From Bradyrhizobium sp. LHD-71 (GTDB lineage: Bacteria; Pseudomonadota; Alphaproteobacteria; Rhizobiales; Xanthobacteraceae), in contig NZ_JAVIFX010000033.1 in assembly GCF_031157255.1 (NCBI RefSeq), positions 26,860-90,859 on the forward strand: a DNA stretch of 64,000 bases. The letters run 5' to 3'. The position numbers were made by a program, and so were the translations under genes. The notes beneath the pieces are model-generated. The model saw only the letters and a list, made by a program, of their open reading frames with translations. It was not told the DNA's origin and ran no database searches. Positions 7,673 to 16,918 of the stretch are shown here, piece by piece (position 1 is the first letter of the stretch; every line of letters starts with the position of its first letter).

Positions 7673-8587
7673 ATGGAATATTTCGCACAGCAGCTCATCA
7701 ACGGTGTCGCGCTCGGCTCCATCTACGGCCTCATCGCCATCGGCTACACGATGGTTTACGGCATCGTCGGCATGATCAATTTCGCCCACGGCGATATCTT
7801 CATGATCGGTGGCTTCATCGCGTTGATCTCCTTTCTGATCTTCGTCTCGATCGGTCTCACCGCCGTGCCGGTGATTTTGCTTCTGGTGTTGCTGGTAGCG
7901 ATGGCAACTACCGCGCTCTACGGCTGGACGATCGAGCGGATCGCCTATCGACCCCTCCGCCAATCGTTCCGGCTGGCTCCGATGCTATCGGCTATCGGCA
8001 TGTCGTTCGTGCTCGGCAACTTCGCGCAAGTCTCGCAGGGCGCCCAGGTTAAGCCGGTGCCGCCGATCATCACCGGCGGCCTTACCCTGTTCGAAAGCAA
8101 CAATTTCGCGGTTCAGCTGTCCAACGTGCAGATCATCGTCGTGGTGACGACGGTCGTGCTGCTGACCATTTTCTCCTTCATCGTCGCCCGCACGAGACTC
8201 GGACGCGACATGCGCGCCTGTGCGCAGGACCAGACGATGGCGGCACTGCTCGGCGTCGATACCGACCGCACGATCTCGATGACGTTCGTGATCGGCGCGG
8301 CACTCGCGGCGGTCGCCGGCGTAATGTACCTGCTCTATTACGGCGTGGTCGATTTCTACATGGGCTTCATTGCCGGCATCAAGGCGTTCACTGCTGCCGT
8401 GCTGGGCGGCATCGGCTCACTGCCGGGCGCGATGCTCGGCGGCCTTGCGATCGGCCTGATCGAGACATTCTGGTCCGCCTACTTCTCGATCGAGTACAAG
8501 GACGTCGCGGCGTTCTCGATCCTGATCGTGGTGCTGATCTTCATGCCGACCGGAATTCTCGGCCGTCCCGAGATCGAGAAAGTCTGA
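7673..8587 (+). CDS. livH: Branched-chain amino-acid ABC transporter permease LivH
   Basis: A 304-residue inner-membrane permease of the LivH family. It begins MEYFAQQLINGVALGSIYGLIAIGYTMVYGI.G.INFAHGD, the classic LivH N terminus, and has about eight hydrophobic segments. The GRDMRACAQDQTMA..LGVD loop near the C-terminal third is the EAA-like contact with the ATPase. The start at 7673 is taken from family length; the open frame extends 59 codons upstream without similarity. Its stop overlaps the livM start (TGATG). It imports branched-chain or related amino acids across the inner membrane with livM, livG, livF and livK. Confidence 0.95.
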   Translation: MEYFAQQLINGVALGSIYGLIAIGYTMVYGIVGMINFAHGDIFMIGGFIALISFLIFVSIGLTAVPVILLLVLLVAMATTALYGWTIERIAYRPLRQSFRLAPMLSAIGMSFVLGNFAQVSQGAQVKPVPPIITGGLTLFESNNFAVQLSNVQIIVVVTTVVLLTIFSFIVARTRLGRDMRACAQDQTMAALLGVDTDRTISMTFVIGAALAAVAGVMYLLYYGVVDFYMGFIAGIKAFTAAVLGGIGSLPGAMLGGLAIGLIETFWSAYFSIEYKDVAAFSILIVVLIFMPTGILGRPEIEKV

Positions 8588-9921
8588 TGGCGACCGACAC
8601 GGCCGCACCCATTTCCGTCCGGCCCACACCTGCGCTCAACGTCGGCTTCGTCTTCAAGAGGGCCTGCATCAGTGCGCTGATCGCATTCGGCATGTTCGCC
8701 TTGATGATCGGCGTACGCACAGAAGCCGGCGGCACCAGCGCGCAACTGGTCTACTGGACGCGGTTCGAGGAGCTTGCCGCCATCGTCGCTGCGGTGTTCG
8801 TGGGCAGCATCGTGGTCGAACTGCTGCGGCACCGATTCCGTCACTTCGAACCCGCGAACCTGGTTCCACGCGCTCTCGAAGGTCCGCTGGCGACGATCCG
8901 CCGCCTCATCGCGCCCGCCCTGCTCGGCTTCACCGTGCTGATACCGGTGATCTTCTACGATCAGCGGTACGTGCTCGACCTCAGCATTCTCGTGCTCACC
9001 TATGTGATGCTTGGCTGGGGGCTGAACGTTGTGGTCGGCCTCGCCGGGCTCCTGGACCTCGGCTACGTCGCCTTCTACGCCGTTGGCGCCTACTCCTACG
9101 CGCTGCTGGCAACGACGTTCGATCTCTCGTTCTGGATTTGCCTGCCGCTCGCCGGCATCCTCGCCGCCTTCTGGGGCGTGCTGCTCGGTTTTCCGGTCCT
9201 GCGGCTGCGCGGTGACTATCTGGCCATCGTCACGCTCGCCTTCGGCGAGATCATTCGGCTCATCCTGATCAACTGGCAGACGGTCACCGGCGGCCCCAAC
9301 GGCATCACCGGAATTCCGCGCCCGACGTTCTTCGGCATTCCATTCACTGCCGCTGACGATGGATTTGCGGCGGTGTTCGGCATCGAGTTCTCGGCCACGC
9401 ACCGCATCATCTTTCTGTTCTATCTGATCCTGGCGCTGGCGCTCTTGACCAACTGGGTCACCATCCGCCTACGCCGACTGCCGATCGGCCGCGCCTGGGA
9501 GGCGCTGCGCGAAGACGAGATCGCCTGTCGTTCGCTCGGCATCAACACGACGACGACGAAGCTCACCGCCTTCGCCGTCGGCGCGATGTTCGGCGGTTTC
9601 GCAGGTGCGTTCTTCGCCACGCGGCAGGGCTTTATCAGTCCGGAATCATTCTCGTTCCTGGAATCGGCCTTCATCCTCGCCATCGTCGTGCTCGGCGGCA
9701 TGGGCTCGCAGCTCGGTGTCGCGCTGGCTGCAGTGGCGATGATCGGCGGTTTCGAACTGTTCCGCGGGCTCGAGCAGTACCGCATGCTGGTGTTCGGCAT
9801 GGCGATGGTGCTGATGATGGTCTGGCGGCCGCGCGGCCTGGTCGGTCATCGGGACCCGACCGTATTCCTGCAACACAAAACCGCAATCTCGTCTTCGCTC
9901 GTCAAGGAAGGGCACGGATGA
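8587..9921 (+). CDS. livM: Branched-chain amino-acid ABC transporter permease LivM
   Basis: A 444-residue LivM permease, longer than the E. coli protein because of an N-terminal extension (about residues 1-120) with two or three extra hydrophobic segments. The core starts around 'LTYVMLGWGLNVVVGLAGLLDLGYVAFYAVGAY'. 'LRGDYLAIVTLAFGEIIRL' and 'GRAWEALREDEIACRSLGIN', the conserved LivM loops, follow. It overlaps livH by one base and livG by four, which shows translational coupling. Confidence 0.95.
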   Translation: MATDTAAPISVRPTPALNVGFVFKRACISALIAFGMFALMIGVRTEAGGTSAQLVYWTRFEELAAIVAAVFVGSIVVELLRHRFRHFEPANLVPRALEGPLATIRRLIAPALLGFTVLIPVIFYDQRYVLDLSILVLTYVMLGWGLNVVVGLAGLLDLGYVAFYAVGAYSYALLATTFDLSFWICLPLAGILAAFWGVLLGFPVLRLRGDYLAIVTLAFGEIIRLILINWQTVTGGPNGITGIPRPTFFGIPFTAADDGFAAVFGIEFSATHRIIFLFYLILALALLTNWVTIRLRRLPIGRAWEALREDEIACRSLGINTTTTKLTAFAVGAMFGGFAGAFFATRQGFISPESFSFLESAFILAIVVLGGMGSQLGVALAAVAMIGGFELFRGLEQYRMLVFGMAMVLMMVWRPRGLVGHRDPTVFLQHKTAISSSLVKEGHG

Positions 9922-10760
9922 ACGGCCCGAGCGACGCCATTCTCGAGGTGACGCATTTGTCGATGCGCTTCGGCGGCATCGTCGCGGTCGGCGATCTCAG
10001 CTTCAGTGCGGAACGCGGCAAGATCACCGCGCTGATCGGCCCGAACGGCGCCGGCAAGACGACGGTGTTCAACTGCATCACCGGATTCTACAAGCCGACC
10101 GCGGGCATGCTCCAGCTTACTCATGCCGACGGCAAGACGTTTCTGCTCGAGCGGCTGTTCGACTATCGGATCTCAAAGCTCGCCAAGGTCGCCCGCACGT
10201 TCCAGAACATCCGCCTGTTCGCCGGGATGACGCTGCTGGAGAATCTTCTGGTGGCACAGCACAACATGCTGATGCGCGCCTCCGGCATGACATTCCTTGG
10301 CTTGATTGGCGCACCGGCGTTCACCAGCGCCGAGCGGCGCGCGATCGATCTCGCGCGCTACTGGCTGGACCGGATGCACCTGCTCGATCGCGCCGACGAG
10401 GCGGCCGGCAACCTCGCCTACGGCGATCAGCGGCGGCTGGAGATCGCGCGTGCGATGTGTTCGGAGCCGGCTCTGTTGTGCCTCGACGAACCTGCCGCAG
10501 GATTGAATGCGCGAGAGAGCGGCGCGTTGAACGAATTGCTGCTGGCTATTCGTGCCGACCACGGCACGTCGATCCTGCTGATCGAACACGACATGTCGGT
10601 CGTGATGGAAATCTCAGATCACGTCGTGGTGCTCGATCATGGCGTGAAGATTGCCGACGGAACGCCGGAGCATGTGCGGAATGACCCGAAAGTCGTCGCC
10701 GCCTATCTCGGCGTCGCCGACGAGGCCACCGCTGTCGCCGTCATGGAGGGCCAGCGATGA
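9918..10760 (+). CDS. livG: Branched-chain amino-acid ABC transporter ATPase LivG
   Basis: A 280-residue ABC ATPase. Walker A is GPNGAGKTT near residue 40, and the Walker B region is LLCLDEPAAGLN. The Q-loop region 'FQNIRLFAGMTLLENLLVAQH' and the terminal 'DHGVKIADGTPEHVRNDPKVVAAYLG' are LivG hallmarks. The signature motif reads 'LAYGDQRRLEIARA', the usual LivG form in place of LSGGQ. It pairs with LivF to power import. Confidence 0.95.
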   Translation: MNGPSDAILEVTHLSMRFGGIVAVGDLSFSAERGKITALIGPNGAGKTTVFNCITGFYKPTAGMLQLTHADGKTFLLERLFDYRISKLAKVARTFQNIRLFAGMTLLENLLVAQHNMLMRASGMTFLGLIGAPAFTSAERRAIDLARYWLDRMHLLDRADEAAGNLAYGDQRRLEIARAMCSEPALLCLDEPAAGLNARESGALNELLLAIRADHGTSILLIEHDMSVVMEISDHVVVLDHGVKIADGTPEHVRNDPKVVAAYLGVADEATAVAVMEGQR

Positions 10761-11482
10761 GCGCCCTCCTCAAAGTCACAGGCCTGCGCGCCGCCTACGG
10801 CAAGATCATCGCCCTGAAAGGCGTCGATCTCGAGGTCAACCGCGGCGAGATCGTCGCGCTGATCGGCTCGAACGGCGCAGGCAAGTCGACGTTGATGATG
10901 TCCGTCTTCGGCCGGCCGCGCGCGCAGGCCGGTCACATCATCTTCGACGGACAGGACATCACGCAAGTTCCGACCCATGCCATCGCGCGGCTCAGGATCT
11001 CCCAATCGCCCGAAGGGCGCCGCATCTTTCCGCGCATGAGTGTGATGGAGAACCTGCAGATGGGCGCCGACGCCGCTGACGGCGGCGGCGACACGCGCGC
11101 CGACCTGGACCGGGTGCTCTCGCTGTTTCCGATCCTTCAGGAGCGGCTGACCCAGCGCGGCGGGACGCTGTCCGGCGGCGAGCAGCAGATGCTGGCGATC
11201 GGCCGCGCGCTGATGAGCCGGCCGCGGCTGTTGATGCTCGACGAGCCCTCGCTCGGCCTTGCCCCGCTGATTACGCGGCAGATTTTCGACGCCATCCGCC
11301 AGCTCAATCGCAGCGACGGACTGACCGTGCTGATCGTCGAGCAAAACGCCAACCACGCGCTGCGGCTCGCCCATCGCGGCTATGTCATGGTGAACGGCCT
11401 GATAACGCTGAGCGGAACCGGCGGCGAATTGCTGCAGCGACCGGAAATCCGCGCCGCCTATCTCGAGGGGGGACGCCACTGA
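10757..11482 (+). CDS. livF: Branched-chain amino-acid ABC transporter ATPase LivF
   Basis: A 241-residue ABC ATPase of the LivF type. It has Walker A GSNGAGKST, 'RISQSPEGRRIFPRMSVMENLQMGA', signature LSGGEQQML, Walker B LLMLDEPSLGLAP and the H-loop-adjacent 'IVEQNANHALRLAHRGYVM'. The start overlaps the livG stop by four bases with GGAGGG upstream. Its stop overlaps the start of the next gene by one base. Confidence 0.95.
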   Translation: MSALLKVTGLRAAYGKIIALKGVDLEVNRGEIVALIGSNGAGKSTLMMSVFGRPRAQAGHIIFDGQDITQVPTHAIARLRISQSPEGRRIFPRMSVMENLQMGADAADGGGDTRADLDRVLSLFPILQERLTQRGGTLSGGEQQMLAIGRALMSRPRLLMLDEPSLGLAPLITRQIFDAIRQLNRSDGLTVLIVEQNANHALRLAHRGYVMVNGLITLSGTGGELLQRPEIRAAYLEGGRH

Positions 11483-11847
11483 TGCCCCAGCTCTACGCGG
11501 AAGGTTCGTTCCTGCACGTGCTGTTCCTCACCTTCGTGCTCGGCTTCGGCTGTGCCTGGGCCGCCGGGCGCGCCATTGCACTGTCGTGGCGGCCGGCGTG
11601 GATTGCCACCGCCGCGATGCTGCCGTTGGGTTTCGCGTTGCGGTTCCTGCATTTTGCGCTGTTTGATGAAACGCTGCTGGAGCCCATGACCTGGATCTTC
11701 GAAACCGGCTGCCTGATCGCCGTCGCACTGTTGTCTTGGCGTTATGCGCGCGCCGGCCAGATGGTCCGGCAGTACTATTGGCTCTACGAGCCGGCCGGTC
11801 CGTTGAACTGGCGACTGCGCCAAGATGTACCGGCAAAAGCCCCCTGA
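11482..11847 (+). CDS. Small membrane protein in liv operon (DUF6867-like)
   Basis: A 121-residue protein with about three hydrophobic segments, near residues 10-32, 38-58 and 64-84. It ends in a conserved-looking 'RQYYWLYEPAGPLNWR' motif. It overlaps livF by one base, so it is translated with the transporter. The arrangement and sequence fit the family I know as DUF6867, found after livF in Bradyrhizobium relatives; the name should be checked. A role as accessory subunit of the Liv transporter is inference from position only. Confidence 0.8.
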   Translation: MPQLYAEGSFLHVLFLTFVLGFGCAWAAGRAIALSWRPAWIATAAMLPLGFALRFLHFALFDETLLEPMTWIFETGCLIAVALLSWRYARAGQMVRQYYWLYEPAGPLNWRLRQDVPAKAP

Positions 11848-11856
11848 TGCCCAAAG

Positions 11857-11892
11857 ATTGTCGGTGACTTGCGCCAAAAACCGTCCGACAAT
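11857..11892. promoter_or_regulatory. Inverted repeat upstream of livK
   Basis: A perfect 8-bp inverted repeat, ATTGTCGG (11857-11864) and CCGACAAT (11885-11892), has a 20-base spacer. It lies 53 bases before the livK ATG in the short gap after the operon's small membrane gene. It may be an mRNA hairpin that sets livK levels against the permease genes, or an operator. The sequence does not decide between these. Confidence 0.4.
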
Positions 11893-11945
11893 GTGATCCA
11901 TCTTGCGTCGGAATTCGATCCGACGCGTGCTGCAAGGAGAGGCGA

Positions 11946-13073
11946 ATGAGACATCTCAAATTGGCCGGCCTGGCGTTCGGCGCATCGGTCGCCCTGACGA
12001 CTTGGACGGCCGCTTGGGCGCAGGACACCAGCATCGCAGTCGTGGGACCGATGACAGGCGGCGAAGCGGCGTTCGGACGTCAGATGAGGAATGGCGCCGA
12101 GCAGTTCGTCGCCGACTTCAACACTGGTCCCGGCCTGATGGGCAAGAAACTGAAACTGGAAGTGGGTGACGACGCCTGCGATCCGAAACAGGCCCGCTCG
12201 GTCGCCGAGAAGATGGCGGGCATGAAGATCCCGTTCGTCGCCGGACACTTCTGCTCGTCGTCATCGATCCCCGCCTCCGAAGTCTATTCGGAGAGCAACG
12301 TTCTGCAGATCACGCCGGCCTCGACCAACCCGCTGTTCACCGAGCGCAAGCTCGCGAACGTGCTGCGGGTCTGCGGCCGCGATGACCAGCAGGGCATCGT
12401 CGCTGCCGACTACATCGCGAAGCACTTCAAGGGTAAGAACGTCGCGATCCTGAACGACAAGACGACCTACGGCAAAGGCCTCGCCGACGAAACCAAGAAG
12501 GCGCTGAACAAGGCGGGCATCAAGGAGAAGATGTTCGAGTCCTACAACAAGGGCGACAAGGACTTCGCTGCGATCGTCTCGCGCCTGAAGCGCGACAACA
12601 TCGACCTTGTCTATGTCGGCGGCTATCACCAGGAAGGCGGCCTTCTGATGCGCCAGATGCGCGATCAGGGCCTCAAGACCGTGCTGATGGCCGGCGACGC
12701 GCTGAACGACAAGGAATATGCTTCGATCGCCGGCGCAGCCGCCGAAGGCACGTTGTTCACCTTCGGTCCCGACCCGCGCAACAAGCCGACCGCCAAGGCC
12801 GTGGTCGACAAGTTCAAGGCGAAGGGCATCGATCCGGAAGGCTACACGCTCTACACCTACGCTGCGATGCAGGTGTGGACGCAGGCCGTGGCGAAGGCGA
12901 ACACCACTGACGCCAAGAAGATTGCCGATACGATCAAGGGCGGCACCTGGGATACCGTGCTCGGCAAGCTGTCGTTCGACCCCAAGGGCGACCTCAAGCT
13001 AATCGACTATGTCGTCTACAAGTTCGACGCCAAGGGCGGCTACGCCGAGGTCAATCCCGGCAAGGGCTCCTGA
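11946..13073 (+). CDS. livK: Branched-chain amino-acid ABC transporter substrate-binding protein
   Basis: A 375-residue periplasmic binding protein. The signal peptide has a basic start (MRHLK), a hydrophobic core and a probable cleavage after AWA at residue 25. The mature protein starts DTSIAVVGPMTGGEAAFGRQMRNGAEQ and has 'GHFCSSSSIPASEVYSE..VLQITPAST', typical of LivJ/LivK binding lobes. It is the last gene of the liv operon and ends at a strong terminator. A separate promoter cannot be excluded because of the 98-base gap before it. Confidence 0.95.
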   Translation: MRHLKLAGLAFGASVALTTWTAAWAQDTSIAVVGPMTGGEAAFGRQMRNGAEQFVADFNTGPGLMGKKLKLEVGDDACDPKQARSVAEKMAGMKIPFVAGHFCSSSSIPASEVYSESNVLQITPASTNPLFTERKLANVLRVCGRDDQQGIVAADYIAKHFKGKNVAILNDKTTYGKGLADETKKALNKAGIKEKMFESYNKGDKDFAAIVSRLKRDNIDLVYVGGYHQEGGLLMRQMRDQGLKTVLMAGDALNDKEYASIAGAAAEGTLFTFGPDPRNKPTAKAVVDKFKAKGIDPEGYTLYTYAAMQVWTQAVAKANTTDAKKIADTIKGGTWDTVLGKLSFDPKGDLKLIDYVVYKFDAKGGYAEVNPGKGS

Positions 13074-13095
13074 GCGAACTTGGCGCGCAAACATC

Positions 13096-13123
13096 AAGCC
13101 GCCCCTCCGGGGCGGCTTTTTTT
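13096..13123 (+). terminator. Rho-independent terminator of liv operon
   Basis: Arms AGCCGCCCC and GGGGCGGCT enclose a 3-base loop and are followed by seven T. It lies 22 bases after the livK stop and also sits just before the 3' end of the convergent ccdA gene. Confidence 0.92.
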
Positions 13124-13129
13124 CTGCCA

Positions 13130-13864
13130 CTATCCGAACTTGGCCAGCGCCGGAAACGTCTCCAGCATCCAGATGCTGACATGGGTGATGGTGCCGGTGA
13201 GAAACGCGATGCCGGTGACGAGCATCAGCACGCCCATCGCCCGCTCGACGTTGACGAGTTGATGCTTGAAACGCGCAAGCAGCTTGGAGAACCGCTCGAT
13301 CGCTAGCGCCGCAAGCAGGAATGGAATGCCAAGGCCCGCTGAATAGACCGCGAGCAGTCCCGCCCCCTTGGCGACCGTCGCCTCCGAAGCTGCCACCGCG
13401 AGGATCGCCGCCAGAATGGGACCAATGCACGGCGTCCATCCGAACGCAAAAGCAAGCCCCATCGCATACGCGCCCCACAGCCCGACCGGCTTGGCCATGC
13501 CGAGCCTGCCCTCGCGCATCAAAAGGTCGATGCGCGTCAGGCCGAGGAAATGCAGGCCCATGACAATGATGATGATGCCGGCGACGATCGACAGCTCCGC
13601 CGACCAGGCCCGCACCAGCGCGCCGACGACGCTGGCGCTTGCGCCCAGTGCGACGAACACGGTGGAGAAACCGAGCACGAACATCGCCGCCGCGATCATC
13701 ACCGCGCGGCGCGAGCACGCGCGCGGCTCCCCGGAAGCGACGTGCTCGACGGTGGCGCCGGTCAGGTACACGAGATACGGCGGAACCAGCGGCAGCACGC
13801 AGGGCGACAGGAAGCTGATGACGCCCGCGACCAGCGCCGCGAGGATGGAAACGTCGGAAATCAT
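13130..13864 (-). CDS. ccdA: CcdA-type thiol-disulfide transporter for cytochrome c biogenesis
   Basis: A 244-residue, six-segment membrane protein of the CcdA/DsbD family. The two redox-active Cys are in SPCVLPLVPPYLVYL (segment 1) and GWTPCIGPILAAILAVA (segment 4). The protein carries reducing equivalents from cytoplasmic thioredoxin across the membrane for haem ligation to apocytochromes c. It is transcribed towards livK, with the shared terminator between them. No other ccm genes are adjacent. Confidence 0.93.
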   Translation of the reverse strand: MISDVSILAALVAGVISFLSPCVLPLVPPYLVYLTGATVEHVASGEPRACSRRAVMIAAAMFVLGFSTVFVALGASASVVGALVRAWSAELSIVAGIIIIVMGLHFLGLTRIDLLMREGRLGMAKPVGLWGAYAMGLAFAFGWTPCIGPILAAILAVAASEATVAKGAGLLAVYSAGLGIPFLLAALAIERFSKLLARFKHQLVNVERAMGVLMLVTGIAFLTGTITHVSIWMLETFPALAKFG

Positions 13865-13999
13865 AGGGCTAGATGCGACGTAACGGGCTTGCTGCGCAAG
13901 AGCGCCTGCTCATCTTCCGCGCGTTGTGAAGGGCTCGTGATCTCGCATGGTTGACCGGCAAGCTGCCATGCGCTCATCTGCGGGTCGAAGGTGGAACAG

Positions 14000-15001
14000 A
14001 TGAACAACCTCCTCACCGATATCGAAGGCGTGCGCGTCGGCCATGTCGAGGATCGCAGCCTCGGATCCGGCACCACAGCCGTCATTTTCGATGAGCCTGT
14101 CGTCGCCTCGATGGACGCGCGTGGCGGCGGCCCCGGAACACGCGACACCACGTTGCTGGAGCCCGGCTACACGGTCGAGGCCATCCATGGGCTTACGCTT
14201 TCGGGCGGCTCGGCCTTCGGCCTCGATGCCGGCGGCGGAGCGATGGCCTGGCTCGCCGAACAAGGCCGCGGCTTTCCGATGGGTCCGGTGCGCGTGCCGA
14301 TCGTGCCCGGCGCCGTCATCTTCGACCTGCTGAACGGCGGCAACAAGGATTGGGGCCGGTTCTCGCCCTACCGCGACTTCGGCTATGCCGCCGCGGCGGC
14401 CGCGCGCGACGGCGTCTTCGCGCTTGGGAGCGTCGGCGCCGGGCTCGGCGCAACGACGGCCAATCTCAAAGGCGGTGTCGGATCCGCCTCCGCCACGACA
14501 AGCCGCGGCGTGCAGGTGGGCGCGCTTGCAGTGGCAAACGCGGCCGGCAGCGTCGTGGTCGGCGATGGCCCCTGGTTCTGGGCTGCACCGTTCGAGCTGA
14601 ACGGGGAGTTCGGCGGTCGTGGGCAGCCGGCATCGTTCACCGCCGACATGCACGCGCCGCGCCTGAAGGGCGGCCCGCGTGCGACACCCTTGCAGAATAC
14701 CACTCTGGCGGTGGTCGTCACGGACGCTCAGTTGACGAAGGCCGCGGCCCGGCGGCTGGCGGTCGTGGCTCAGGTGGGGCTCGCACGCGCCATCAATCCA
14801 GTCCACGCACCGCTCGACGGCGACGTGGTGTTTGCCGTAGCGACTGGCAAGAAACCCATCGACGGGCCGGTCGACATGAATGAGCTCGGCATGCTGGCCG
14901 CAAACGTCGTCGCCCGTGCGATCGCGCGCGGCGTTTACGAGGCGACGGCCCTGCCCTTCCCCGGCAGCCTGCCCGCATGGAAAGACCGGTTCGCCCGCTA
15001 A
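14000..15001 (+). CDS. P1 family (DmpA-like) peptidase
   Basis: A 333-residue member of peptidase family S58/P1 (DmpA aminopeptidase, L-aminopeptidase/D-esterase). Conserved blocks are 'GVRVGHVED', 'GTTAVIFDEP', 'RGGGPGTRDT', 'IHGLTLSGGSAFGLDA..G' and 'VPIVPGAVIFDL'. Family members self-cleave into two chains before a Ser/Thr nucleophile; the exact site was not assigned. The ATG at 14000 is preferred to the GTG at 13991 because GAAGGTGGA then acts as ribosome-binding site. The protein is cytoplasmic, and no operon partner is obvious. Confidence 0.9.
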   Translation: MNNLLTDIEGVRVGHVEDRSLGSGTTAVIFDEPVVASMDARGGGPGTRDTTLLEPGYTVEAIHGLTLSGGSAFGLDAGGGAMAWLAEQGRGFPMGPVRVPIVPGAVIFDLLNGGNKDWGRFSPYRDFGYAAAAAARDGVFALGSVGAGLGATTANLKGGVGSASATTSRGVQVGALAVANAAGSVVVGDGPWFWAAPFELNGEFGGRGQPASFTADMHAPRLKGGPRATPLQNTTLAVVVTDAQLTKAAARRLAVVAQVGLARAINPVHAPLDGDVVFAVATGKKPIDGPVDMNELGMLAANVVARAIARGVYEATALPFPGSLPAWKDRFAR

Positions 15002-15143
15002 GCCTGACGGATGCATGAGCCAAAGCCGTTCGCGCGCAACACAAGCAGCTGTCCACGCCGTTTTGCGACTGCGTCCGGGAGCTTACATTGCCCCTCCGCG
15101 ACGCCCATGTTAGGCGGTCCGTGACATCCGGAGAGGGTCAAAA

Positions 15144-15830
15144 ATGCTTCGCCCGCTGGTCATCGCACCGTCAATTCTTGCCTCCGACTTTTCCAAGCTC
15201 GGCGAGGAAGTCCGCAACGTCGATCGCGCCGGCGCCGACTGGATCCATCTCGACGTCATGGACGGCCACTTCGTTCCGAACATTTCGTACGGCCCGGACG
15301 TCATCAAGGCGATACGACCGTATTCGAAGAAAATCTTCGACACGCATTTGATGATCGCCCCTTGCGATCCCTATCTCGAAGCCTTCGCCAAGGCCGGCTC
15401 GGACATCATCACCGTACATGTTGAGGCCGGCCCGCATCTGCACCGTTCGCTGCAGGCGATCCGCGCGCTGGGCAAGAAAGCCGGCGTCTCGCTCAATCCG
15501 GCGACGCCCGCACTCGCCATCGAGCACGTGATCGACCTCGTCGATCTGGTGCTCATCATGTCGGTCAATCCGGGATTCGGCGGGCAGACGTTCATCCCCT
15601 CGGCAATCGAGAAGATCGCAGCCGTTCGCGCGCTGGCCGCGGGTCGGCCGATCGACATCGAAGTCGACGGCGGCGTGACCGCAGACAATGCCGCGGCGAT
15701 CGCGGCGGCAGGAGCAAATGCTCTGGTCGCCGGCTCCGCCGTGTTCAAGGGAGGAAACGAAGCCGCCTACAAGGCCAATATCGCAGCGATCCGGCATGCT
15801 GCGGCCGGTCCACGCGGCGAAGCCGTCTGA
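15144..15830 (+). CDS. rpe: Ribulose-phosphate 3-epimerase
   Basis: A 228-residue TIM-barrel enzyme. It interconverts ribulose-5-phosphate and xylulose-5-phosphate in the pentose phosphate and Calvin pathways. Motifs are '[16 protein letters not shown]', '[10 protein letters not shown]', 'DTHLMI', 'HVEAGPH', '[11 protein letters not shown]' and 'EVDGGV', with the metal-binding His and Asp in place. GGAGAGGG precedes the ATG. A serine-hydrolase gene begins 5 bases after its stop. Confidence 0.95.
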   Translation: MLRPLVIAPSILASDFSKLGEEVRNVDRAGADWIHLDVMDGHFVPNISYGPDVIKAIRPYSKKIFDTHLMIAPCDPYLEAFAKAGSDIITVHVEAGPHLHRSLQAIRALGKKAGVSLNPATPALAIEHVIDLVDLVLIMSVNPGFGGQTFIPSAIEKIAAVRALAAGRPIDIEVDGGVTADNAAAIAAAGANALVAGSAVFKGGNEAAYKANIAAIRHAAAGPRGEAV

Positions 15831-15835
15831 ACGAC

Positions 15836-16918
15836 GTGACGCTGCAACCCATCGTCGACCGTGCGTTCGAACCCGTCAGAGGGGCGATCGCGGAACGATG
15901 CATCCCGGGCGCCGTGCTCGGCCTCGTCGACGCAGCGGGCGACCGCGTGGTGGCGTTTTCCGGCCAGGCGCAAATCCAGCCGACCGCGATCGCAATGCGG
16001 CGGGAAACGGTGTTTGATCTCGCCTCGCTGACGAAGGTCATCTTCACCACGACGACGATCCTGCGGCTTGTCGAACAAGGTCGCGTGGCGCTGGACCAGC
16101 CGCTATCCGAATTGATTCCGGATCTGCGGCAGTACGACCTCGACGCGGCCGAACGCACTCTGACGGTTCGCCAGTTGCTTGCGCACCAGACGTTCCTGCC
16201 GGCGGTCGAACCCCTCTATACCTACGGCCAGGATCCGCAGACCTTGCGCGCGTTTGTCCTGCAACGCGTGTGGAAGCACGGGCCGCCAGTTTACTCGGAC
16301 ATCAACTTCCTCCTCTTAGGTCTCGCAATCGAGCGCGTCACAGGCGCGCCACTGAAGAGCTATCCGCTGCATGCCGGATTCACGTTCGCGCCCGATGCCT
16401 CGGCCTGCGCGGCGACGGAATACTGCCACTGGCGCGAGCGGATGTTGCGCGGCGAGGTGCATGACGAGAATGCCTTCGCGCTTGGCGGTGCATCAGGGCA
16501 CGCGGGACTGTTCGGTGCCATCGACGCCGTGCTCGACTTCGCAGCCTCGATGCTGAACAACACGGCATTGCAACCCGACACCATCAGCCTCTTGCGCACG
16601 CGGCAAAGCCCGCAGCGCACGCTCGGCTGGGAGATGAAATACGACGGCTGGTCTGGGGGCGCAGCCTGCTCCGAAGAGACGATCGGCCACACCGGCTTCA
16701 CCGGGACCGGCCTCTGGATCGATTTTCCCCGGCGCATCGCCTGGTCGCTCCTCACCAACCGCGTCCATCCCACCCGTCATGTCGAAACGGGGATCGCTCA
16801 ACTGCGTCAGGCGGTCGGGCGGCTGGCCGGCGACTTCAGCCCAGCGACGCGCCAGGGCGTCGACGCGAAACGCTCGGTGAGGAAATCGAGAAACACCCGC
16901 ACCTTGGGCAGTCGGTGA
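15836..16918 (+). CDS. Serine hydrolase, beta-lactamase-like (class C/PBP fold)
   Basis: A 360-residue penicillin-binding-protein-fold hydrolase. Ser64-x-x-Lys67 (SLTK), Tyr153-Ser-Asp (YSD, the YxN position) and a C-terminal HTG in 'GHTGFTGTGLWIDFP' give the three active-site motifs. There is no signal peptide, so it is probably cytoplasmic; esterase or D-aminopeptidase activity is as likely as beta-lactamase activity. The start is a GTG 5 bases after rpe. The last 37 or so residues, rich in Arg, overlap the convergent LysR gene by 112 bases and may be a lineage-specific extension. Confidence 0.82.
   Translation: MTLQPIVDRAFEPVRGAIAERCIPGAVLGLVDAAGDRVVAFSGQAQIQPTAIAMRRETVFDLASLTKVIFTTTTILRLVEQGRVALDQPLSELIPDLRQYDLDAAERTLTVRQLLAHQTFLPAVEPLYTYGQDPQTLRAFVLQRVWKHGPPVYSDINFLLLGLAIERVTGAPLKSYPLHAGFTFAPDASACAATEYCHWRERMLRGEVHDENAFALGGASGHAGLFGAIDAVLDFAASMLNNTALQPDTISLLRTRQSPQRTLGWEMKYDGWSGGAACSEETIGHTGFTGTGLWIDFPRRIAWSLLTNRVHPTRHVETGIAQLRQAVGRLAGDFSPATRQGVDAKRSVRKSRNTRTLGSR

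Noticed and set aside
8479..9402. 307-codon minus-strand frame opposite livM
   Set aside because: Antisense shadow; Glu/Arg/Gln-rich composition mirrors the membrane gene on the other strand.
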